DNA of 64,000 bases from Geodermatophilus sabuli (GCF_010686765.1 NZ_JAAGWF010000002.1:265828-329827); one strand, 5' to 3'; shown: positions 15,848-26,996, numbered from the stretch's first letter. Notes: generated from the letters alone by a model not told the origin. Numbers and translations: made by a program.

Positions 15848-18661
15848 ATGCCGCCGAGCTCGTCCGCCCAGTCCCCCGGAGAGCTGCTCGAGCTGCACAC
15901 GATCGTCGACGCCATCCGCAGCTCCCAGGCGGTCATCGAGTTCGGCGTCGACGGCACGGTGCTGACCGCCAACCAGCGGTTCCTGGACGCCATGGGCTAC
16001 GCCCTGGCGGAGGTGCAGGGCCGGCACCACCGGATGTTCTGCGAGCCGGCGCTGACCGACAGCGCCGCGTACGCGGAGTTCTGGGAGCACCTGGCCGCCG
16101 GCATCTCCCAGACCGACGTGGTGGTGAAGCGGCTGGCCAAGGGCGGCCGCGAGGTGTGGCTGCGGGCCTCCTACATCCCCATCGCGGACCCGTCCGGCCG
16201 GCCGGTGAAGGTGCTCGCGCTGGCCATCGACATCACCGAGGGCAAGGTGGCCGCGCTCGAGCGGGAGGGCCAGGCGGTGGCGCTGGACCGCTCCCAGGCG
16301 GTGATCGAGTTCGCCGTCGACGGCACGATCCTCACCGCGAACCGGAACTTCCTGGACGCGATGGGCTACACCCTGGCCGAGGTCAAGGGCAAGCACCACC
16401 GGGTGTTCTGCGAGCCGGCACTGGCCGCCAGCGACGAGTACGCCCAGTTCTGGCGGCGGCTGGCCAACGGCGAGTTCGAGGGCGGGGTGTACCGGCGCCT
16501 GGCCAAGGGTGGCCGGGAGGTGTGGCTGCAGGCCACCTACAACCCCGTCCTCGACGAGGACGGCCGGCCGCTGAAGGTCGTCAAGCTGGCGTCCGACATC
16601 ACCGTCGCCCGGCGCGCCGACACCGAGTCCCGGGGCAAGGTCGCCGCCATCGACCGCGCCCAGGCGGTCATCGAGTTCAAGCTCGACGGCACGGTCCTGA
16701 CCGCCAACCAGAACTTCTGCGACACCATGGGCTACGCCCTGCACGAGATCCAGGGCAAGCACCACCGGGTCTTCTGCGAGCCCTCGCTGGCCAGCAGCGA
16801 GGAGTACGCGGAGTTCTGGGCCCGGATGGGCGCCGGCGGCTACGAGGCCGGCGAGTTCAAGCGGATCGCCAAGGACGGGCGCGAGATCTGGCTGCAGGCC
16901 ACCTACAACCCGATCCTCGACGAGGACGGCCGGCCGCTGAAGGTCGTCAAGTTCGCCAGCGACATCACCGAGGCCAAGTTCGCCGGCGCGGAGGCCCGGG
17001 GCAAGGTCGCCGCCATCGACCGTGCGCAGGCGGTCGTCGAGTTCGACCTGAGCGGCCGCGTCCTGACCGCCAACCAGAACTTCTGCGACACGATGGGCTA
17101 CTCGGTCGCCGAGCTCCGCGGCAAGCACCACCGCATGTTCTGCGACGCCGCCTACGCCGCGTCCGAGGAGTACGGGGAACTGTGGCGCCGGCTGGGGCAG
17201 GGCGAGTACCAGGCGGGGGAGTTCAAGCGCCGGGACCGGGACGGGCGCGAGGTGTGGCTGCAGGCCACCTACAACCCGATCCTCGACGACTCCGGGCGGG
17301 TGGTGAAGATCGTGAAGTTCGCCTCCGACGTCACCGCGACCAAGCGCCAGCACAACGAGTTCACGGGCAAGGTCGCCGCGATGGACCGCGCGCAGGCGGT
17401 CATCGAGTTCGACCTGGACGGCACCGTGCTCTCCGCGAACGCCAACTTCCTGGACGCGATGGGCTACACCCTCGCCGAGATCAAGGGCCTGCACCACCGG
17501 ATCTTCTGCGACCCCGCGTACGCCGCCAGCGGCGAGTACCGGGACTTCTGGGAGAAGCTCGGCACCGGCGACTTCCACAGTGGCGAGTACCGGCGCCTGG
17601 CCAAGGGCGGCAAGGAGGTCTGGATCCAGGCCACCTACAACCCGATCCTCGACGAGTCCGGCAAGCCGTTCAAGGTGGTCAAGTTCGCCGTCGACGTCAC
17701 GGCGAGCAAACTGAGGTCGGCCGAGGTCGAAGCGCGGATCGACGCCGTGGACCGGGCCCAGGCGGTCATCGAGTTCGACCTCGACGGCAACGTCCTGACG
17801 GCCAACGACAACTTCCTGCGGACCCTCGGGTACTCGTTGCGGGAGATCCTCGGGCACCACCACAGCGAGTTCTGCGACACCGAGTACATCCGCTCGCCCG
17901 AGTACCGGGACTTCTGGCTCCGGCTCGGCAAGGGCGAGGTCCTCGCCGGTCGCTTCCACCGCAAGGGCAAGTACGGCCGGGACGTCCACATCCAGGCCAC
18001 CTACAACCCGGTCTTCGACCTGTCCGGTCAGCCGTTCAAGGTCGTCAAGTTCGCCTACGACGTCACCGCCGAGGTGGAGCGGGAGACGCGCATCGCCGCC
18101 GCCACCCGCGCCATGACCGAGTCCGTGAGCGACCTGGCCGTCTCCATCGAGGACATCGCCCGCAGCTCCCGGACCGCGACCGGGCTGGCGGGGGAGACGC
18201 AGGACAACGCCCAGCAGGGCGTCGAGGCCTTGCGCGCGTCGCTGGAGGCCATCGCCCTGATCCAGAAGTCGTCCAACTCCATCACCGAGATCGTCCGGGT
18301 GATGGGCGAGATCGCCAACCAGACCAACCTGCTGGCGTTCAACGCCTCCATCGAGGCCGCCCGCGCCGGCGAGCACGGCGTCGGCTTCTCGATCGTCGCC
18401 GGCGAGGTGCGCAAGCTCGCCGAGCGGTCCTTCGAGGCCTCCCAGCAGATCGGTCGGCTGATCGAGGAGTCCGCCGAGCGGGTCGCCCAGGGCTCGGAGG
18501 TCTCCAAGCGCGCCGAGGCCGCCTTCGAGCGGATCGTCGACAGCGTCACCCGCACCAACGACACCATCCGCAGCATCTCCGCCTCCACGCAGCAGCAGCA
18601 GTCCGCCTCGCGCGAGGTCGATGAGCTCATCACCCAGCTGGCCTCGGCCGACCGGACGTGA
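15848..18661 (+). CDS. Soluble methyl-accepting chemotaxis protein with six PAS domains
   Basis: A 937-residue cytoplasmic chemoreceptor with no transmembrane segment. Six tandem PAS domains of about 122 residues each open with QAVIEF-type blocks and contain a conserved HHR-x-FC segment, close to the Aer/PAS_3 type and possibly heme- or flavin-binding. The last 190 residues are an MCP signalling hairpin with [20 protein letters not shown]. The repeats are also very similar at DNA level. The ATG at 15848 has GAGGAG upstream. The next gene, a three-domain CheW protein, overlaps the stop, so it is the likely coupling partner. No cheA is in the window. Confidence 0.9.
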   Translation: MPPSSSAQSPGELLELHTIVDAIRSSQAVIEFGVDGTVLTANQRFLDAMGYALAEVQGRHHRMFCEPALTDSAAYAEFWEHLAAGISQTDVVVKRLAKGGREVWLRASYIPIADPSGRPVKVLALAIDITEGKVAALEREGQAVALDRSQAVIEFAVDGTILTANRNFLDAMGYTLAEVKGKHHRVFCEPALAASDEYAQFWRRLANGEFEGGVYRRLAKGGREVWLQATYNPVLDEDGRPLKVVKLASDITVARRADTESRGKVAAIDRAQAVIEFKLDGTVLTANQNFCDTMGYALHEIQGKHHRVFCEPSLASSEEYAEFWARMGAGGYEAGEFKRIAKDGREIWLQATYNPILDEDGRPLKVVKFASDITEAKFAGAEARGKVAAIDRAQAVVEFDLSGRVLTANQNFCDTMGYSVAELRGKHHRMFCDAAYAASEEYGELWRRLGQGEYQAGEFKRRDRDGREVWLQATYNPILDDSGRVVKIVKFASDVTATKRQHNEFTGKVAAMDRAQAVIEFDLDGTVLSANANFLDAMGYTLAEIKGLHHRIFCDPAYAASGEYRDFWEKLGTGDFHSGEYRRLAKGGKEVWIQATYNPILDESGKPFKVVKFAVDVTASKLRSAEVEARIDAVDRAQAVIEFDLDGNVLTANDNFLRTLGYSLREILGHHHSEFCDTEYIRSPEYRDFWLRLGKGEVLAGRFHRKGKYGRDVHIQATYNPVFDLSGQPFKVVKFAYDVTAEVERETRIAAATRAMTESVSDLAVSIEDIARSSRTATGLAGETQDNAQQGVEALRASLEAIALIQKSSNSITEIVRVMGEIANQTNLLAFNASIEAARAGEHGVGFSIVAGEVRKLAERSFEASQQIGRLIEESAERVAQGSEVSKRAEAAFERIVDSVTRTNDTIRSISASTQQQQSASREVDELITQLASADRT

Positions 18662-20211
18662 CCCCCTCCGACGACCGGCTCCCGCACCCGGTGGCGGGCG
18701 CGGCCGGCGAGCCCACCGCGGAGGTCGTGTACGGCCTGCTCCGCATGGCCGACATGGACGTGGCCCTGCCGCTGTCCGCGCTCCGCGAGGTGGTGCCCTG
18801 CCCGTCGGCACTGGCCGGCCTGCCCGCGGCTGCTCCCGGCCTGCTGGGGGCGGTGGAGCTGCGCCGGCTGGTCCTGCCCGTGCTCGACCTGGCGGCGGTC
18901 CTCGGCCGTCCGGTCCCGCGGCGCCCGGACCAGGTCGTGGTCGTCGCCGCCTCCGGCGGCCAGGTGCTCGGTCTGCTCGCCGACGAGGTCCGCGGCATCA
19001 GCCAGCTCCCCGCGGACGCGCTGGTCGCCGCCCGCACCGAGGGCGGCGGTCTGCTGTTCTGCGCCACCTTCCGGCACCCCGAGACGGGGCAGGCGTACAG
19101 CGTGCTCGACGCCGCGGCGATCCTGGCGCTGCCGGGTGTGCCCACGGTCACCGACGTGACCCGTGCCGCCACCGCCGACGGCGGGGCCGAGACCCGCGGC
19201 GCCCACCGGACGCTGACCGTGCTGCGCTGCGGGCCCTACCGGTTCGCCGTGGACGCCGCCCACGTGCACACCACGCTGCCCACGCCCGACCTGCGCCCGT
19301 CGGTGCTGACCGGGCAGCTGTGCCGGGGGGTGATCGCGTTCTCCGACCGTGAGGTGCCGGTCGTCGACCCGCTCGCCCTGCTCGGCCTGGGCGAGCTGGC
19401 CGGCGACGAGACCGGCGCCGGACTCGTGCTGGACCCCGGCTCCGGCTACGTGGTGCTCGCGCTCAGCGAGCTGCTCGACCTGGTCCACGTGCCCGAGGAG
19501 GACGTGCTCCCCGTCCCGCCGTTCGCCATGCCCCGGTCGGACCTGCTGGCCGGCATGGTCACCGTCGACGGCCTGGGCGACTGCCTGGTCCTCGACGGTG
19601 CGGCGCTGCTGGCCGATCCCGACCTGAGCGGTTTCGCCTCGGTGAACACCGCCCTGGAGGCACTGCCGGCACACCGGGACGGGGCCGCCGCCACCGCTGC
19701 GGTGGTGACCGGCGAGGCGCCGTCCTACCTGACCTTCTCCGTCGGCGTGGACGTCGCCACCCCGCTGGACCAGGTCGCCGAGATCCTGCCCTTCCCGCAG
19801 ACCCTGACCGCGACCGCCGTGGGCGGACTGCTCGGCCTGATCAGCCATCGCCGCGCCGCCGTCCCGGTGCTCTGCCTGGCCACGTTGCTCGGCCGGGCCG
19901 GGCGACCGGTGGGTGCGACCACCTGCCTGCTGCTGGTCGACGTCGACGGCGATCCGGTCGCCTTCGCCGTCGACGCCCTGCACACCATCGCCCCCCGGAC
20001 CTGGACCGACAGCGAGCAGACGGTGCGCGGACCGGAGGCCGACCGTGGCGCCACGCTGCGCTCGGCGCCGCTCGTGCGCATCGGGGAGGACGGCCGGCTG
20101 CTCCCCGACCTCGACCTCCGCGCCGTCGCCCGACGACTCCAGCACCGGCACCGGTCCGCGGAGCCCGCGCGGGAGCCGGGGACGTCCGCGCCGGTGCCCG
20201 CGCCCCGCTGA
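18658..20211 (+). CDS. Three-domain CheW-like coupling protein
   Basis: A 517-residue protein made of three CheW-like domains (about residues 20-165, 180-330 and 355-490), each with the hydrophobic beta pattern and LGLLxxE/D-type loops. No histidine kinase module is present. The GTG start overlaps the chemoreceptor stop (GTGA), so the two are made together. It probably links the six-PAS receptor to a CheA encoded elsewhere, or forms an array scaffold as reported for multi-CheW proteins. The domain call is firm; the network role is inference. Confidence 0.83.
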   Translation: MTPSDDRLPHPVAGAAGEPTAEVVYGLLRMADMDVALPLSALREVVPCPSALAGLPAAAPGLLGAVELRRLVLPVLDLAAVLGRPVPRRPDQVVVVAASGGQVLGLLADEVRGISQLPADALVAARTEGGGLLFCATFRHPETGQAYSVLDAAAILALPGVPTVTDVTRAATADGGAETRGAHRTLTVLRCGPYRFAVDAAHVHTTLPTPDLRPSVLTGQLCRGVIAFSDREVPVVDPLALLGLGELAGDETGAGLVLDPGSGYVVLALSELLDLVHVPEEDVLPVPPFAMPRSDLLAGMVTVDGLGDCLVLDGAALLADPDLSGFASVNTALEALPAHRDGAAATAAVVTGEAPSYLTFSVGVDVATPLDQVAEILPFPQTLTATAVGGLLGLISHRRAAVPVLCLATLLGRAGRPVGATTCLLLVDVDGDPVAFAVDALHTIAPRTWTDSEQTVRGPEADRGATLRSAPLVRIGEDGRLLPDLDLRAVARRLQHRHRSAEPAREPGTSAPVPAPR

Positions 20212-20386
20212 CCGGTCGCCGGCGCGCCGACGGTGCCGGTCGCAGGTCTGCCTGCCCGGCGCCGTCGCCCGTCCCATCGGCGCGGCCGCCCGCGCGACCA
20301 CCCGCTGGACGCCGTTCGGCGCGGCCGATGAGTTCGGCGGCCTCCGGAGGTCCTCGAGTCGTCGGCGGAACCGGCGGGGAGCGGCC

Positions 20387-21553
20387 ATGGGACAGGGACT
20401 GAGCACGGGCGGGCTGGAGCGGTTCGCCGCGGTCGCGGCGTCGCACGTCGGCGATGACCGGGTGCCCGGACTCGTCGCGCTGGTCGCGCGCGGCGAGGAG
20501 GTGCACGTGACGGCACTCGGGAGACTCGCCGTCGGCGGCCGGCCGGTCGAGCGGGGCTCGCTGTTCCGGATCGCGTCGACGACGAAGCCGATCACGGCGG
20601 CCGCGACGCTGGCCCTGGTCCGCGAGGGCCTGCTCGACCTGGACGAGCCGGTGGACCGGCTGCTGCCTGAGCTCGCTGACCGCCGGGTGCTGCGCCGGAT
20701 GGACGGCCCGCTCGACGACACGCTGCCCGCGGCGGGACCGGTGACGGTCCGGGGGTTGCTGACGTTCACGTTCGGGTTCGGGATGGCGATGGAGATGTTC
20801 ACGGCAGCCGAGCCGTGGCCGGTCGTCGCGGCGGCGGCAGAGGCGGGGCTCGCCACGATCGGCCCGCCGCAGCCGGACGACGTCGTCGAGCCCGACACCT
20901 GGATCGCCCGGTTCGGGGAGCTGCCCCTGCTGGCGCAGCCCGGTGAGCGGTGGCTGTACAACACCGGCGCGCACGTGCTGAGCGTGCTCTGCGCCCGGGC
21001 CGCCGGGACGTCCTACGACGAGGTGCTGCGGACCCGGGTCCTCGAGCCGCTCGGCATGCGGGACACGGCCTTCTCCGCCGAGGACGTCGAGAGGTTGGCG
21101 ACGGCGTACCAGCCGACCCCCGACGGACTCGTCGTCTGGGACCGGCCGGACGGGCAGTGGAGCCGGCCGCCGGTGTTCCCCGACGGGGCCGCCGGGCTGG
21201 TGTCGACGGTGGACGACCTGCTGGCGTTCGCGCGGATGCTGCTGCGCGGCGGTGCTCCGGTGCTGACCGCGGACCAGGTGCGCGCGATGGGGCGCGACCA
21301 CCTGACCGCCGGGCAGCGCGAGGCGGGTGCGGCGATCCTGGGTGGGCGCGGATGGGGCCTGGGGACGTCGGTGGTGCGGGCCGGACCATGGGCCGGCGCG
21401 ACGGGCTGGGACGGGGGACTCGGCACGTCGTTCCTCGTGCACCCGGAGCACGACCTGGCCGTGATCGTGCTGACCCAGCGGCTGTTCGACACCGCGCAGG
21501 CGCCGGCCGTGCACACGGAGTTGCAGACGGCCGCCCTCGCCGCCTGCCGATGA
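20387..21553 (+). CDS. Serine hydrolase, class C beta-lactamase fold
   Basis: A 388-residue protein with the SxxK nucleophile motif (IASTTKPI) and YxN (YNTGAHVL) of penicillin-binding/beta-lactamase-like esterases. The third motif is probably the GWDGGLGTSF region. No signal peptide is visible, so an intracellular esterase or peptidase is more likely than a resistance enzyme. GGGGAG lies 5 nt before the ATG at 20387. The 230 bp after it hold only a short in-frame tail without a start (to a TGA at 21742), possibly a gene remnant. Confidence 0.85.
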   Translation: MGQGLSTGGLERFAAVAASHVGDDRVPGLVALVARGEEVHVTALGRLAVGGRPVERGSLFRIASTTKPITAAATLALVREGLLDLDEPVDRLLPELADRRVLRRMDGPLDDTLPAAGPVTVRGLLTFTFGFGMAMEMFTAAEPWPVVAAAAEAGLATIGPPQPDDVVEPDTWIARFGELPLLAQPGERWLYNTGAHVLSVLCARAAGTSYDEVLRTRVLEPLGMRDTAFSAEDVERLATAYQPTPDGLVVWDRPDGQWSRPPVFPDGAAGLVSTVDDLLAFARMLLRGGAPVLTADQVRAMGRDHLTAGQREAGAAILGGRGWGLGTSVVRAGPWAGATGWDGGLGTSFLVHPEHDLAVIVLTQRLFDTAQAPAVHTELQTAALAACR

Positions 21554-21785
21554 CTGACGGCACGGGCTGGCCCGGCGCACCGTCCGCCCGGCGCCGGCCG
21601 GTGCGTCGGCCCGGTCCGGCCTGACCGACGAACCGGCGCTGCGTCGGCCGACCGCCAGCGCGCTCGACCTGACCACGAGGCGGTCGCCCGGCACGCCGAC
21701 GTCCTGCGCGAGTCCATCGACGGCCAGGAGACGATGGGCTGACCGCATCCGCGCGTGGGGGAGGCCGCGCGGCGTCGTCGGCTCC

Positions 21786-22406
21786 TCAGGACCGCACGCG
21801 GTAGGTCACGTGCACGACCGAGGTCGCTGCCCGGGCGGTCACCTGATCGAGCCGCAGCGGAGGGACCCCCTCGAACAGCCGCACGCCGGCGCCCAGCGTG
21901 AGCGGCACGACGTGCAGCCGCAGCTCGTCCACGAGGCCGGCGGCGAGGTACTGGTTGATCGTGTGCGCACCCCCGTGGACGGAGACGTCACCGTCGCCGG
22001 CCGCCGCACGAGCCCGGGCCAGGGCCGCCTCGATCCCGTCGGTGACGAAGTGGTAGGTGGTGCCGCCCGCCATGGGCTGTGGCTCGCGGGCGTGGTGCGT
22101 GAGCACGAAGACCGGGGCATGGAACGGCGGGTCGTCGCCCCACCAGCCGTTCCAGGGCCGGTCCCACGCGCCCCGGACCGGGCCGAACATGTTGCGGCCC
22201 ATGACGACGGCAGTGGCGGCGTTGATCTGGTCGACCTCGGCCCGGTTCTCCTCGCCGTCGTCGAACATCCAGGAGTGCAGCGTCCCGCCCCAGCCGTCGC
22301 CGCCGTCGTCGCCGAACGGACGCTCCTCGGTCTGGTCGAGCCCCGCGGAGTACCCGTCGGCGGTGATCGTCTGGTTGACGACCACCCTGCCGGTCCGTGT
22401 GGTCAC
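21786..22406 (-). CDS. RibD/DHFR-like reductase family protein
   Basis: A 206-residue protein of the dihydrofolate-reductase-like family: ADGYSAG near the N-terminus, AVVMGRNMFGP in the middle, and DVSVHGGAHTINQYLAAGLVDEL as two adjoining blocks in the NADPH-binding part. Such stand-alone proteins are common in actinomycetes and mostly uncharacterised. The GTG at 22406 has AGGAGG about 10 nt upstream and overlaps the stop of a possible small upstream gene. Confidence 0.85.
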   Translation of the reverse strand: MTTRTGRVVVNQTITADGYSAGLDQTEERPFGDDGGDGWGGTLHSWMFDDGEENRAEVDQINAATAVVMGRNMFGPVRGAWDRPWNGWWGDDPPFHAPVFVLTHHAREPQPMAGGTTYHFVTDGIEAALARARAAAGDGDVSVHGGAHTINQYLAAGLVDELRLHVVPLTLGAGVRLFEGVPPLRLDQVTARAATSVVHVTYRVRS

Positions 22407-22624
22407 TGCCCCGTTCCTCCTCTCGGTGCTGTGCGGGTGGACGCCGCGTGGGTGACCTGGCGGGGCGAGGAGGTGGTCTCCCCCTGGGAGTCCGCCTCCC
22501 GGCCCCGTGGTCCGTCCCACTGCCGTACGCCTCGGGCGACGGCTCTCTCGCCGGAGCCGGCGCCGGAGCCTGAGCCGGAGCCGTCGAGCGTGACGGGGAC
22601 GTCGTGGACTCGAGCCGGTGACAT
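22403..22624 (-). CDS. Possible 73-residue Gly/Ser-rich small protein
   Basis: The ATG at 22624 follows a strong AGGAGG with good spacing, and its stop overlaps the reductase start (GTGA), which is how coupled genes look here. The protein is hydrophilic, with a GSGSGSGAGSG stretch in the middle and no recognised domain. It could be a real leader peptide or small partner, or a chance reading frame in the 5' leader. Confidence 0.42.
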   Translation of the reverse strand: MSPARVHDVPVTLDGSGSGSGAGSGERAVARGVRQWDGPRGREADSQGETTSSPRQVTHAASTRTAPRGGTGQ

Positions 22625-23051
22625 GGTGGCGCCTCCTGATGGCGGTGGTCGCGTCGTCTGCTGTTCGTGAGGGGGACGGGGGCGGGCGCTGGACCCGAGA
22701 CGGAGACTGCGCCGGCGGCCCGCAGTCATCGGCCGGGTCGAGCGGGCCGGCGGGCCCGACCGGCTCGGCAGGTCGGCATGGCGGTGGTCGGCACGCCTGC
22801 GTCACCGGAACTGCTCGCCCCGGAGGATCTGCCCCTCCAGCGCCTGCGCGAGCTCGGCCGCGGCGCCGAACTCGCCCGCTGGGTCGCGATGGGCGTGGTC
22901 ACCTGCCTGCAGCCCCGGCAACCGGGCGCAGAGGAGCCGGGATCGGCGGGACGACGCGGCTCTCGACCACGTCGCGGCGGACGTCGTCCAGCACGCGGCG
23001 GGGCCCCAGGGGCGGGAGGGCCTCCGGCGGACCCCCTGGCCCGGGGACTCC
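22625..23051. other. Region without a confident gene; coding-like scraps
   Basis: About 430 bp between two minus-strand genes. On the minus strand a short protein-like stretch (AAAELAQALEGQILRGEQF, ending near 22802) is in a different frame from another plausible stretch around 22960-23010, which suggests a decayed gene, but the plus strand also reads well and I cannot assign a family. Confidence 0.3.
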
Positions 23052-23912
23052 TCACGACGTCGGCCGGCCGTTGTCCCGGAGCGCGGCCAGGGCCCGGAGG
23101 GTGGCCATCCCGCGCCACTCGAGGGCCTGGGCGGGACACCACGGGAGGTAGTCGACGGTCCAGCCGCCGTCTGGTTGCTGGTCGGCGTCCAGCCGGTCGA
23201 GGTCGGACCGGATCTGGTCCTCGGTGAACAGGGTGCGGCTCCGGGACCCGGGGTGGGGCGAGAGCTCCACCGGGGTGATCCTCTCGTTCTCGGTGCCGCC
23301 GGGGACCGCGACCCGGCCGTGGCGGTCGAGCGCGGGCCGCAGTCCGTCGAGGGCTGCCGCGGCACGGGCCGGGTCGGGGACGGCGTCGAGGAAGTCGATC
23401 GCGAACGCCACGGTGTACCCGCCGACGTCCCGGTCGGTCTCGAGCTGCTGCCAGCACCACCCGGTGGCCCGGTCCAGCCACTCCGTGCCCGCTCCCGCTC
23501 GCCAGAGTGCGGCGGCCAGCGCGTAGGTGAGGAAGCCGCTGCCGGTGGACGGCTCCATCCACGGCGCCCGGGGGTACCCGGCGGCCGAGGGCAGCACGGT
23601 CGTCACCCCACCGTCGGGCTCGGCGACCGCCGCCACCCAGTCGGCGGCGTCCGCCACCATCGGGTCGTCGGCCGCGCCCGCCTCGAGGAGCACCTCCAGG
23701 GCCTGGAGGGTCGCGGCGGGCTGGCTGCCGGGGCAGCGCACGTCGGGCTCGAGCGCGTGGCCGAACCCGCCGTCGGGATTGCGGTAGGCGCGGAGCGCGG
23801 TCAGGAGCGGCTCGACGGGGGCACCGTCGAACACGGTGGCCAGACGATGGCGGTCGATCAGCCGGCCGTTGGCGTGGACGAACTGTCGTGCGGCTCCGAT
23901 GTCGATGGTCAT
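23052..23912 (-). CDS. Terpenoid-cyclase-fold (prenyltransferase-like) protein
   Basis: A 286-residue protein with repeated alpha-alpha hairpins and QW-like segments (NPDGGFGHAL, PDGGWTVDYLPW) of the squalene-cyclase/prenyltransferase alpha-toroid fold. The DXDD motif of squalene-hopene cyclases is not seen, so cyclase activity is doubtful. It starts 10 bp after the AraC regulator gene, so both are probably one transcript. Related actinobacterial proteins are uncharacterised. Confidence 0.75.
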   Translation of the reverse strand: MTIDIGAARQFVHANGRLIDRHRLATVFDGAPVEPLLTALRAYRNPDGGFGHALEPDVRCPGSQPAATLQALEVLLEAGAADDPMVADAADWVAAVAEPDGGVTTVLPSAAGYPRAPWMEPSTGSGFLTYALAAALWRAGAGTEWLDRATGWCWQQLETDRDVGGYTVAFAIDFLDAVPDPARAAAALDGLRPALDRHGRVAVPGGTENERITPVELSPHPGSRSRTLFTEDQIRSDLDRLDADQQPDGGWTVDYLPWCPAQALEWRGMATLRALAALRDNGRPTS

Positions 23913-23922
23913 GCCGCGGACG

Positions 23923-24639
23923 CTAGGCAGCGGTGAGCGTGGCGTCTTCCAGGAATCGGACAGGGGTGCTGCCGGTCAGGCGGTGCACCTCCTCGGTCAT
24001 GTGCGCCTGACTCGCGTATCCGGCCAGAGCGGCGCGGACGGCCAGCTCCTGGCCCGGCAGGGCGATCAGCCGACGCAGCCGGGCCACGCGCGCCAGCATC
24101 TTCGGTCCGTACCCGATCGCCACGAGCGTGCGTCGCCGGAGCTGGCGTTCGCTCACCCCGAGGTCGGCCGCGACGTCGGCGACGCGGGCCGAGGGCCGGG
24201 AGAGCGCAGCTGCGGCCGCGACCACGAGCCGGTCGGGGACCCCGTGCCGGCCCCGCACCTGCCGCGTGAGGAGACCGAGCCGGCGAGCCGGGGTGGCCTC
24301 GGCCATCACCCCCGCGAACGCCTCCGCGTCGGCACCCCACGGCTCGGAGAGGTCCACCGTCGTGTCCCGCACCTCGGACGCGGGCAGGCCGAGCACACTG
24401 CCCGCGGCACCGGGCCGGAGCCGGATCCCGGTCACCGTGGACCCCACAGGGGCCACGGTGTGCGGGCCGGTGTCGGCACCGACGACCTTCAGGCCGCGCT
24501 CACCGAACCAGACCAGGTCGACGCACCCGTCCGGGACGACGAGCTGCGGGTGGTGGCGGACGTGGTCGTTCTCCCACAGGCAGGCGACCACGTCCCGCAG
24601 GCCCGTGGGTGGGGCGTGTTCGCGGTAGGACCCGAGCAC
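23923..24639 (-). CDS. AraC-family transcriptional regulator
   Basis: A 238-residue regulator. The N-terminal half is the DUF6597-like domain often found in actinobacterial AraC proteins (VVPDGCVDLVWF). The C-terminal half holds two helix-turn-helices (VADVAADLGVSERQLRRR, then AGYASQAHMTEEVHRLTG). The GTG at 24639 was chosen as start. It lies directly upstream of the terpenoid-cyclase-fold gene and may control it. Confidence 0.85.
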   Translation of the reverse strand: MLGSYREHAPPTGLRDVVACLWENDHVRHHPQLVVPDGCVDLVWFGERGLKVVGADTGPHTVAPVGSTVTGIRLRPGAAGSVLGLPASEVRDTTVDLSEPWGADAEAFAGVMAEATPARRLGLLTRQVRGRHGVPDRLVVAAAAALSRPSARVADVAADLGVSERQLRRRTLVAIGYGPKMLARVARLRRLIALPGQELAVRAALAGYASQAHMTEEVHRLTGSTPVRFLEDATLTAA

Positions 24640-24727
24640 CGCGTCACGATAGTCCCGCGACGGGGCCGCTCGGGACGCGCGGCGGCGCGGTCCCCGCCGG
24701 GAGGACGCCGCGGGCCGGCGGATGCGC

Positions 24728-24763
24728 GACCGCCCCGGCCGCGGGGTGCGGGCCGGGGCGGTC
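24728..24763 (-). terminator. GC-rich terminator hairpin after katG
   Basis: GACCGCCCCGGCC and its exact reverse complement are separated by 10 nt, a perfect 13-bp stem that begins 14 nt past the katG stop. There is no T tract, as is usual in high-GC actinomycetes. It separates furA-katG from the AraC gene. Confidence 0.65.
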
Positions 24764-24776
24764 GGGCAGGTCGTGC

Positions 24777-26996
24777 CTAGCGCAGGTCGAAGCGGTCGAG
24801 CTCCATGACCTTGACCCAGGCGGCGGCGAAGTCCTGGACGAACTTCTCCTTCGCGTCGTCGGAGGAGTACACCTCGACGATGCCGCGCAGGATCGAGTTC
24901 GAGTTGAAGACCAGGTCGGCGGCCGTGGCCGTGCGCACGACGTTCCCCTGCGCGTCCAGGCCCTCGTAGACGCCCTCGGTGGAGACCGAGGTGCGCCACG
25001 AGATGCCCAGGTCGAGCAGGTTGCGGAAGAAGTCCTGCGACAGCACGCCCGGGCGGTCGGTGAAGACGCCGTGCTGCACCCCGCCGGTGTTGGCGCCGAG
25101 CACCCGCAGGCCGCCGACGAGCAGGGTCATCTCCTTGGCGGTCAGCTCGAGCATGTAGGCCTTGTCCACCAGCAGCGTCTCCGGCTGGAGCTTGCTGCCC
25201 GGGGCGATCCAGTTGCGGAAGCCGTCGGCCCGGGTCTCGAGCCACTTGAAGTTGTCGACGTCGGTCTGCTCCTGCGAGGCGTCGGTGCGGCCCGGGTGGA
25301 ACGGCACGGTCACCTGCACGCCGCCGTCCGCAGCGGCCTTCTCGATGGCCGCGCTGCCGCCGAGCACGATCAGGTCGGCGAGGGAGACCCGCTTGCCGGT
25401 CTGCTGCTCGAACTCGCCCTTGACCCGCTCGAGCACCGGCAGCACGTCCTGCACGCCCTGGTTGGCCGCCCAGTTGATCTGCGGCTCGAGCCGGACCCGG
25501 GCGCCGTTGGCGCCGCCGCGCTTGTCCGTGCCGCGGTAGGACGCGGCCGCGGACCAGGCGGTGTGCACCAGCTGCGGGACGGTCAGCCCGGAGGCGAGCA
25601 GCCGCTGCTTGAGGTCGGCGATCTCCGCCTCGCCCACGAGCTCGTGGTCGACCGCCGGCACGGGGTCCTGCCAGATCAGGTCCTCGGCCGGGACGTCGGG
25701 CCCGAGGTAGCGGACCTTCGGGCCCATGTCGCGGTGCAGCAGCTTGAACCACGCGCGGGCGTACTGGTCGGCGAAGTACTCCGGGTCGTCCCGGAAGCGC
25801 TCGGCGTACGCGCGCAGCTCGGGGTCGACCGCGAGGGCCATGTCGGCCGTCGACATCATCGGCGGGTTCTTCTTGCCCTCGATGTGCGCGTCGGGGACGA
25901 GCTCCTGCGCCTCGGGGTTCTTCGGCTGCCACTGCTTGGCGCCGGCCGGGCTCTCGACGAGCTCCCACTCGAAGCCGAAGAGCATCTCCCAGTAGGTGTT
26001 GTCCCAGGTCGTCGGGGTGGGGGTCCAGGCGCCCTCGAGTCCGCTGGTGATGGTGTCCGCGCCCTTGCCGGTGCCGTGCTGGCTGATCCAGCCCAGGCCG
26101 TTGCCGTGCACCGGGCAGCCCTCGGGCTCGGGGCCGACGAGCTCGGGGTTGCCCGCGCCGTGCGTCTTGCCGAAGGTGTGCCCGCCGGCGATGAGGGCGA
26201 CGGTCTCCTCGTCGGTCATGCCCATCCGGCGGAAGGTCTGCTTGATGTCGTGCCCGGAGCCCAGCGGGTCGGGCTTGCCCTTCGGGCCCTCGGGGTTGAC
26301 GTAGATCAGCCCCATGGTGACGTTCGCCAGCGGTCCCTCGTCGAGGTCCAGCGGGTCGTCGCCCGCGTAGCGCTCGTCGCCGAGCCACGTGTCCTCGGGG
26401 CCCCAGAAGACCTCCTGCGGCTGCCAGGAGTCCTCGCGCCCGAACGCGAAGCCGAACGTCGGGAGGCCCATGTCGTCGTGGGCGACGTTGCCGGCCAGGA
26501 CGAGCAGGTCGGCCCAGGAGAGCGCGCGGCCGTACTTCTGCTTGATCGGCAGCAGGAGGCGGCGCGCCTTGTCGAGGTTCGCGTTGTCCGGCCAGCTGTT
26601 CAGGGGCGCGAAGCGCTGGCCGCCCTCGCCGCCGCCACCCCGGCCGTCGGCGATGCGGTACGTGCCGGCCGCGTGCCAGGACATGCGGATGAACAAGGGG
26701 CCGTAGTGACCCCAGTCGGCCGGCCACCAGTCCTGCGAGGTGCGCATGACCTGGACGAGGTCGCGCTTGACCGCCTCGACGTCGAGCGCGGCGAACGCCG
26801 CCTTGTAGTCGAAGTCCTCGCCCAGCGGGTCGGAGTCCCTGGAGGGCTTGTTCAGCACCGACAGGTCGACCTGGTTGGGCCACCAGTCCCTGTTCGAGCG
26901 GGGCCGCCCGCCGGTGTGCGCGGTCGGCGAGGGGATCGCCGGGTTCTCGCTCTCGCTGGTGCTCTCGGTCTCGATCTTGTCGGTCTCGGTGGTCAC
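24777..26996 (-). CDS. katG: Catalase-peroxidase
   Basis: A 739-residue KatG of normal length. The distal heme site has Arg104, Trp107 and His108 ([11 protein letters not shown]), and the proximal histidine is in [12 protein letters not shown]. The Tyr and Met of the Met-Tyr-Trp adduct sit in [10 protein letters not shown] and [10 protein letters not shown]. It removes hydrogen peroxide in the cytoplasm. The GTG at 26996 has AGGAAGG upstream and overlaps the stop of furA, so the two are coupled. A stem-loop terminator follows. Control by the FurA-type repressor is expected from the operon layout. Confidence 0.97.
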   Translation of the reverse strand: MTTETDKIETESTSESENPAIPSPTAHTGGRPRSNRDWWPNQVDLSVLNKPSRDSDPLGEDFDYKAAFAALDVEAVKRDLVQVMRTSQDWWPADWGHYGPLFIRMSWHAAGTYRIADGRGGGGEGGQRFAPLNSWPDNANLDKARRLLLPIKQKYGRALSWADLLVLAGNVAHDDMGLPTFGFAFGREDSWQPQEVFWGPEDTWLGDERYAGDDPLDLDEGPLANVTMGLIYVNPEGPKGKPDPLGSGHDIKQTFRRMGMTDEETVALIAGGHTFGKTHGAGNPELVGPEPEGCPVHGNGLGWISQHGTGKGADTITSGLEGAWTPTPTTWDNTYWEMLFGFEWELVESPAGAKQWQPKNPEAQELVPDAHIEGKKNPPMMSTADMALAVDPELRAYAERFRDDPEYFADQYARAWFKLLHRDMGPKVRYLGPDVPAEDLIWQDPVPAVDHELVGEAEIADLKQRLLASGLTVPQLVHTAWSAAASYRGTDKRGGANGARVRLEPQINWAANQGVQDVLPVLERVKGEFEQQTGKRVSLADLIVLGGSAAIEKAAADGGVQVTVPFHPGRTDASQEQTDVDNFKWLETRADGFRNWIAPGSKLQPETLLVDKAYMLELTAKEMTLLVGGLRVLGANTGGVQHGVFTDRPGVLSQDFFRNLLDLGISWRTSVSTEGVYEGLDAQGNVVRTATAADLVFNSNSILRGIVEVYSSDDAKEKFVQDFAAAWVKVMELDRFDLR

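Noticed and set aside
15404..18811. A 1135-codon minus-strand frame opposite the chemoreceptor
   Set aside because: Its internal repeats only mirror the PAS repeats of the real gene on the other strand.
20387..21553. Beta-lactam resistance gene
   Set aside because: SxxK and YxN are present, but there is no signal peptide and the context points to a general esterase-like hydrolase.
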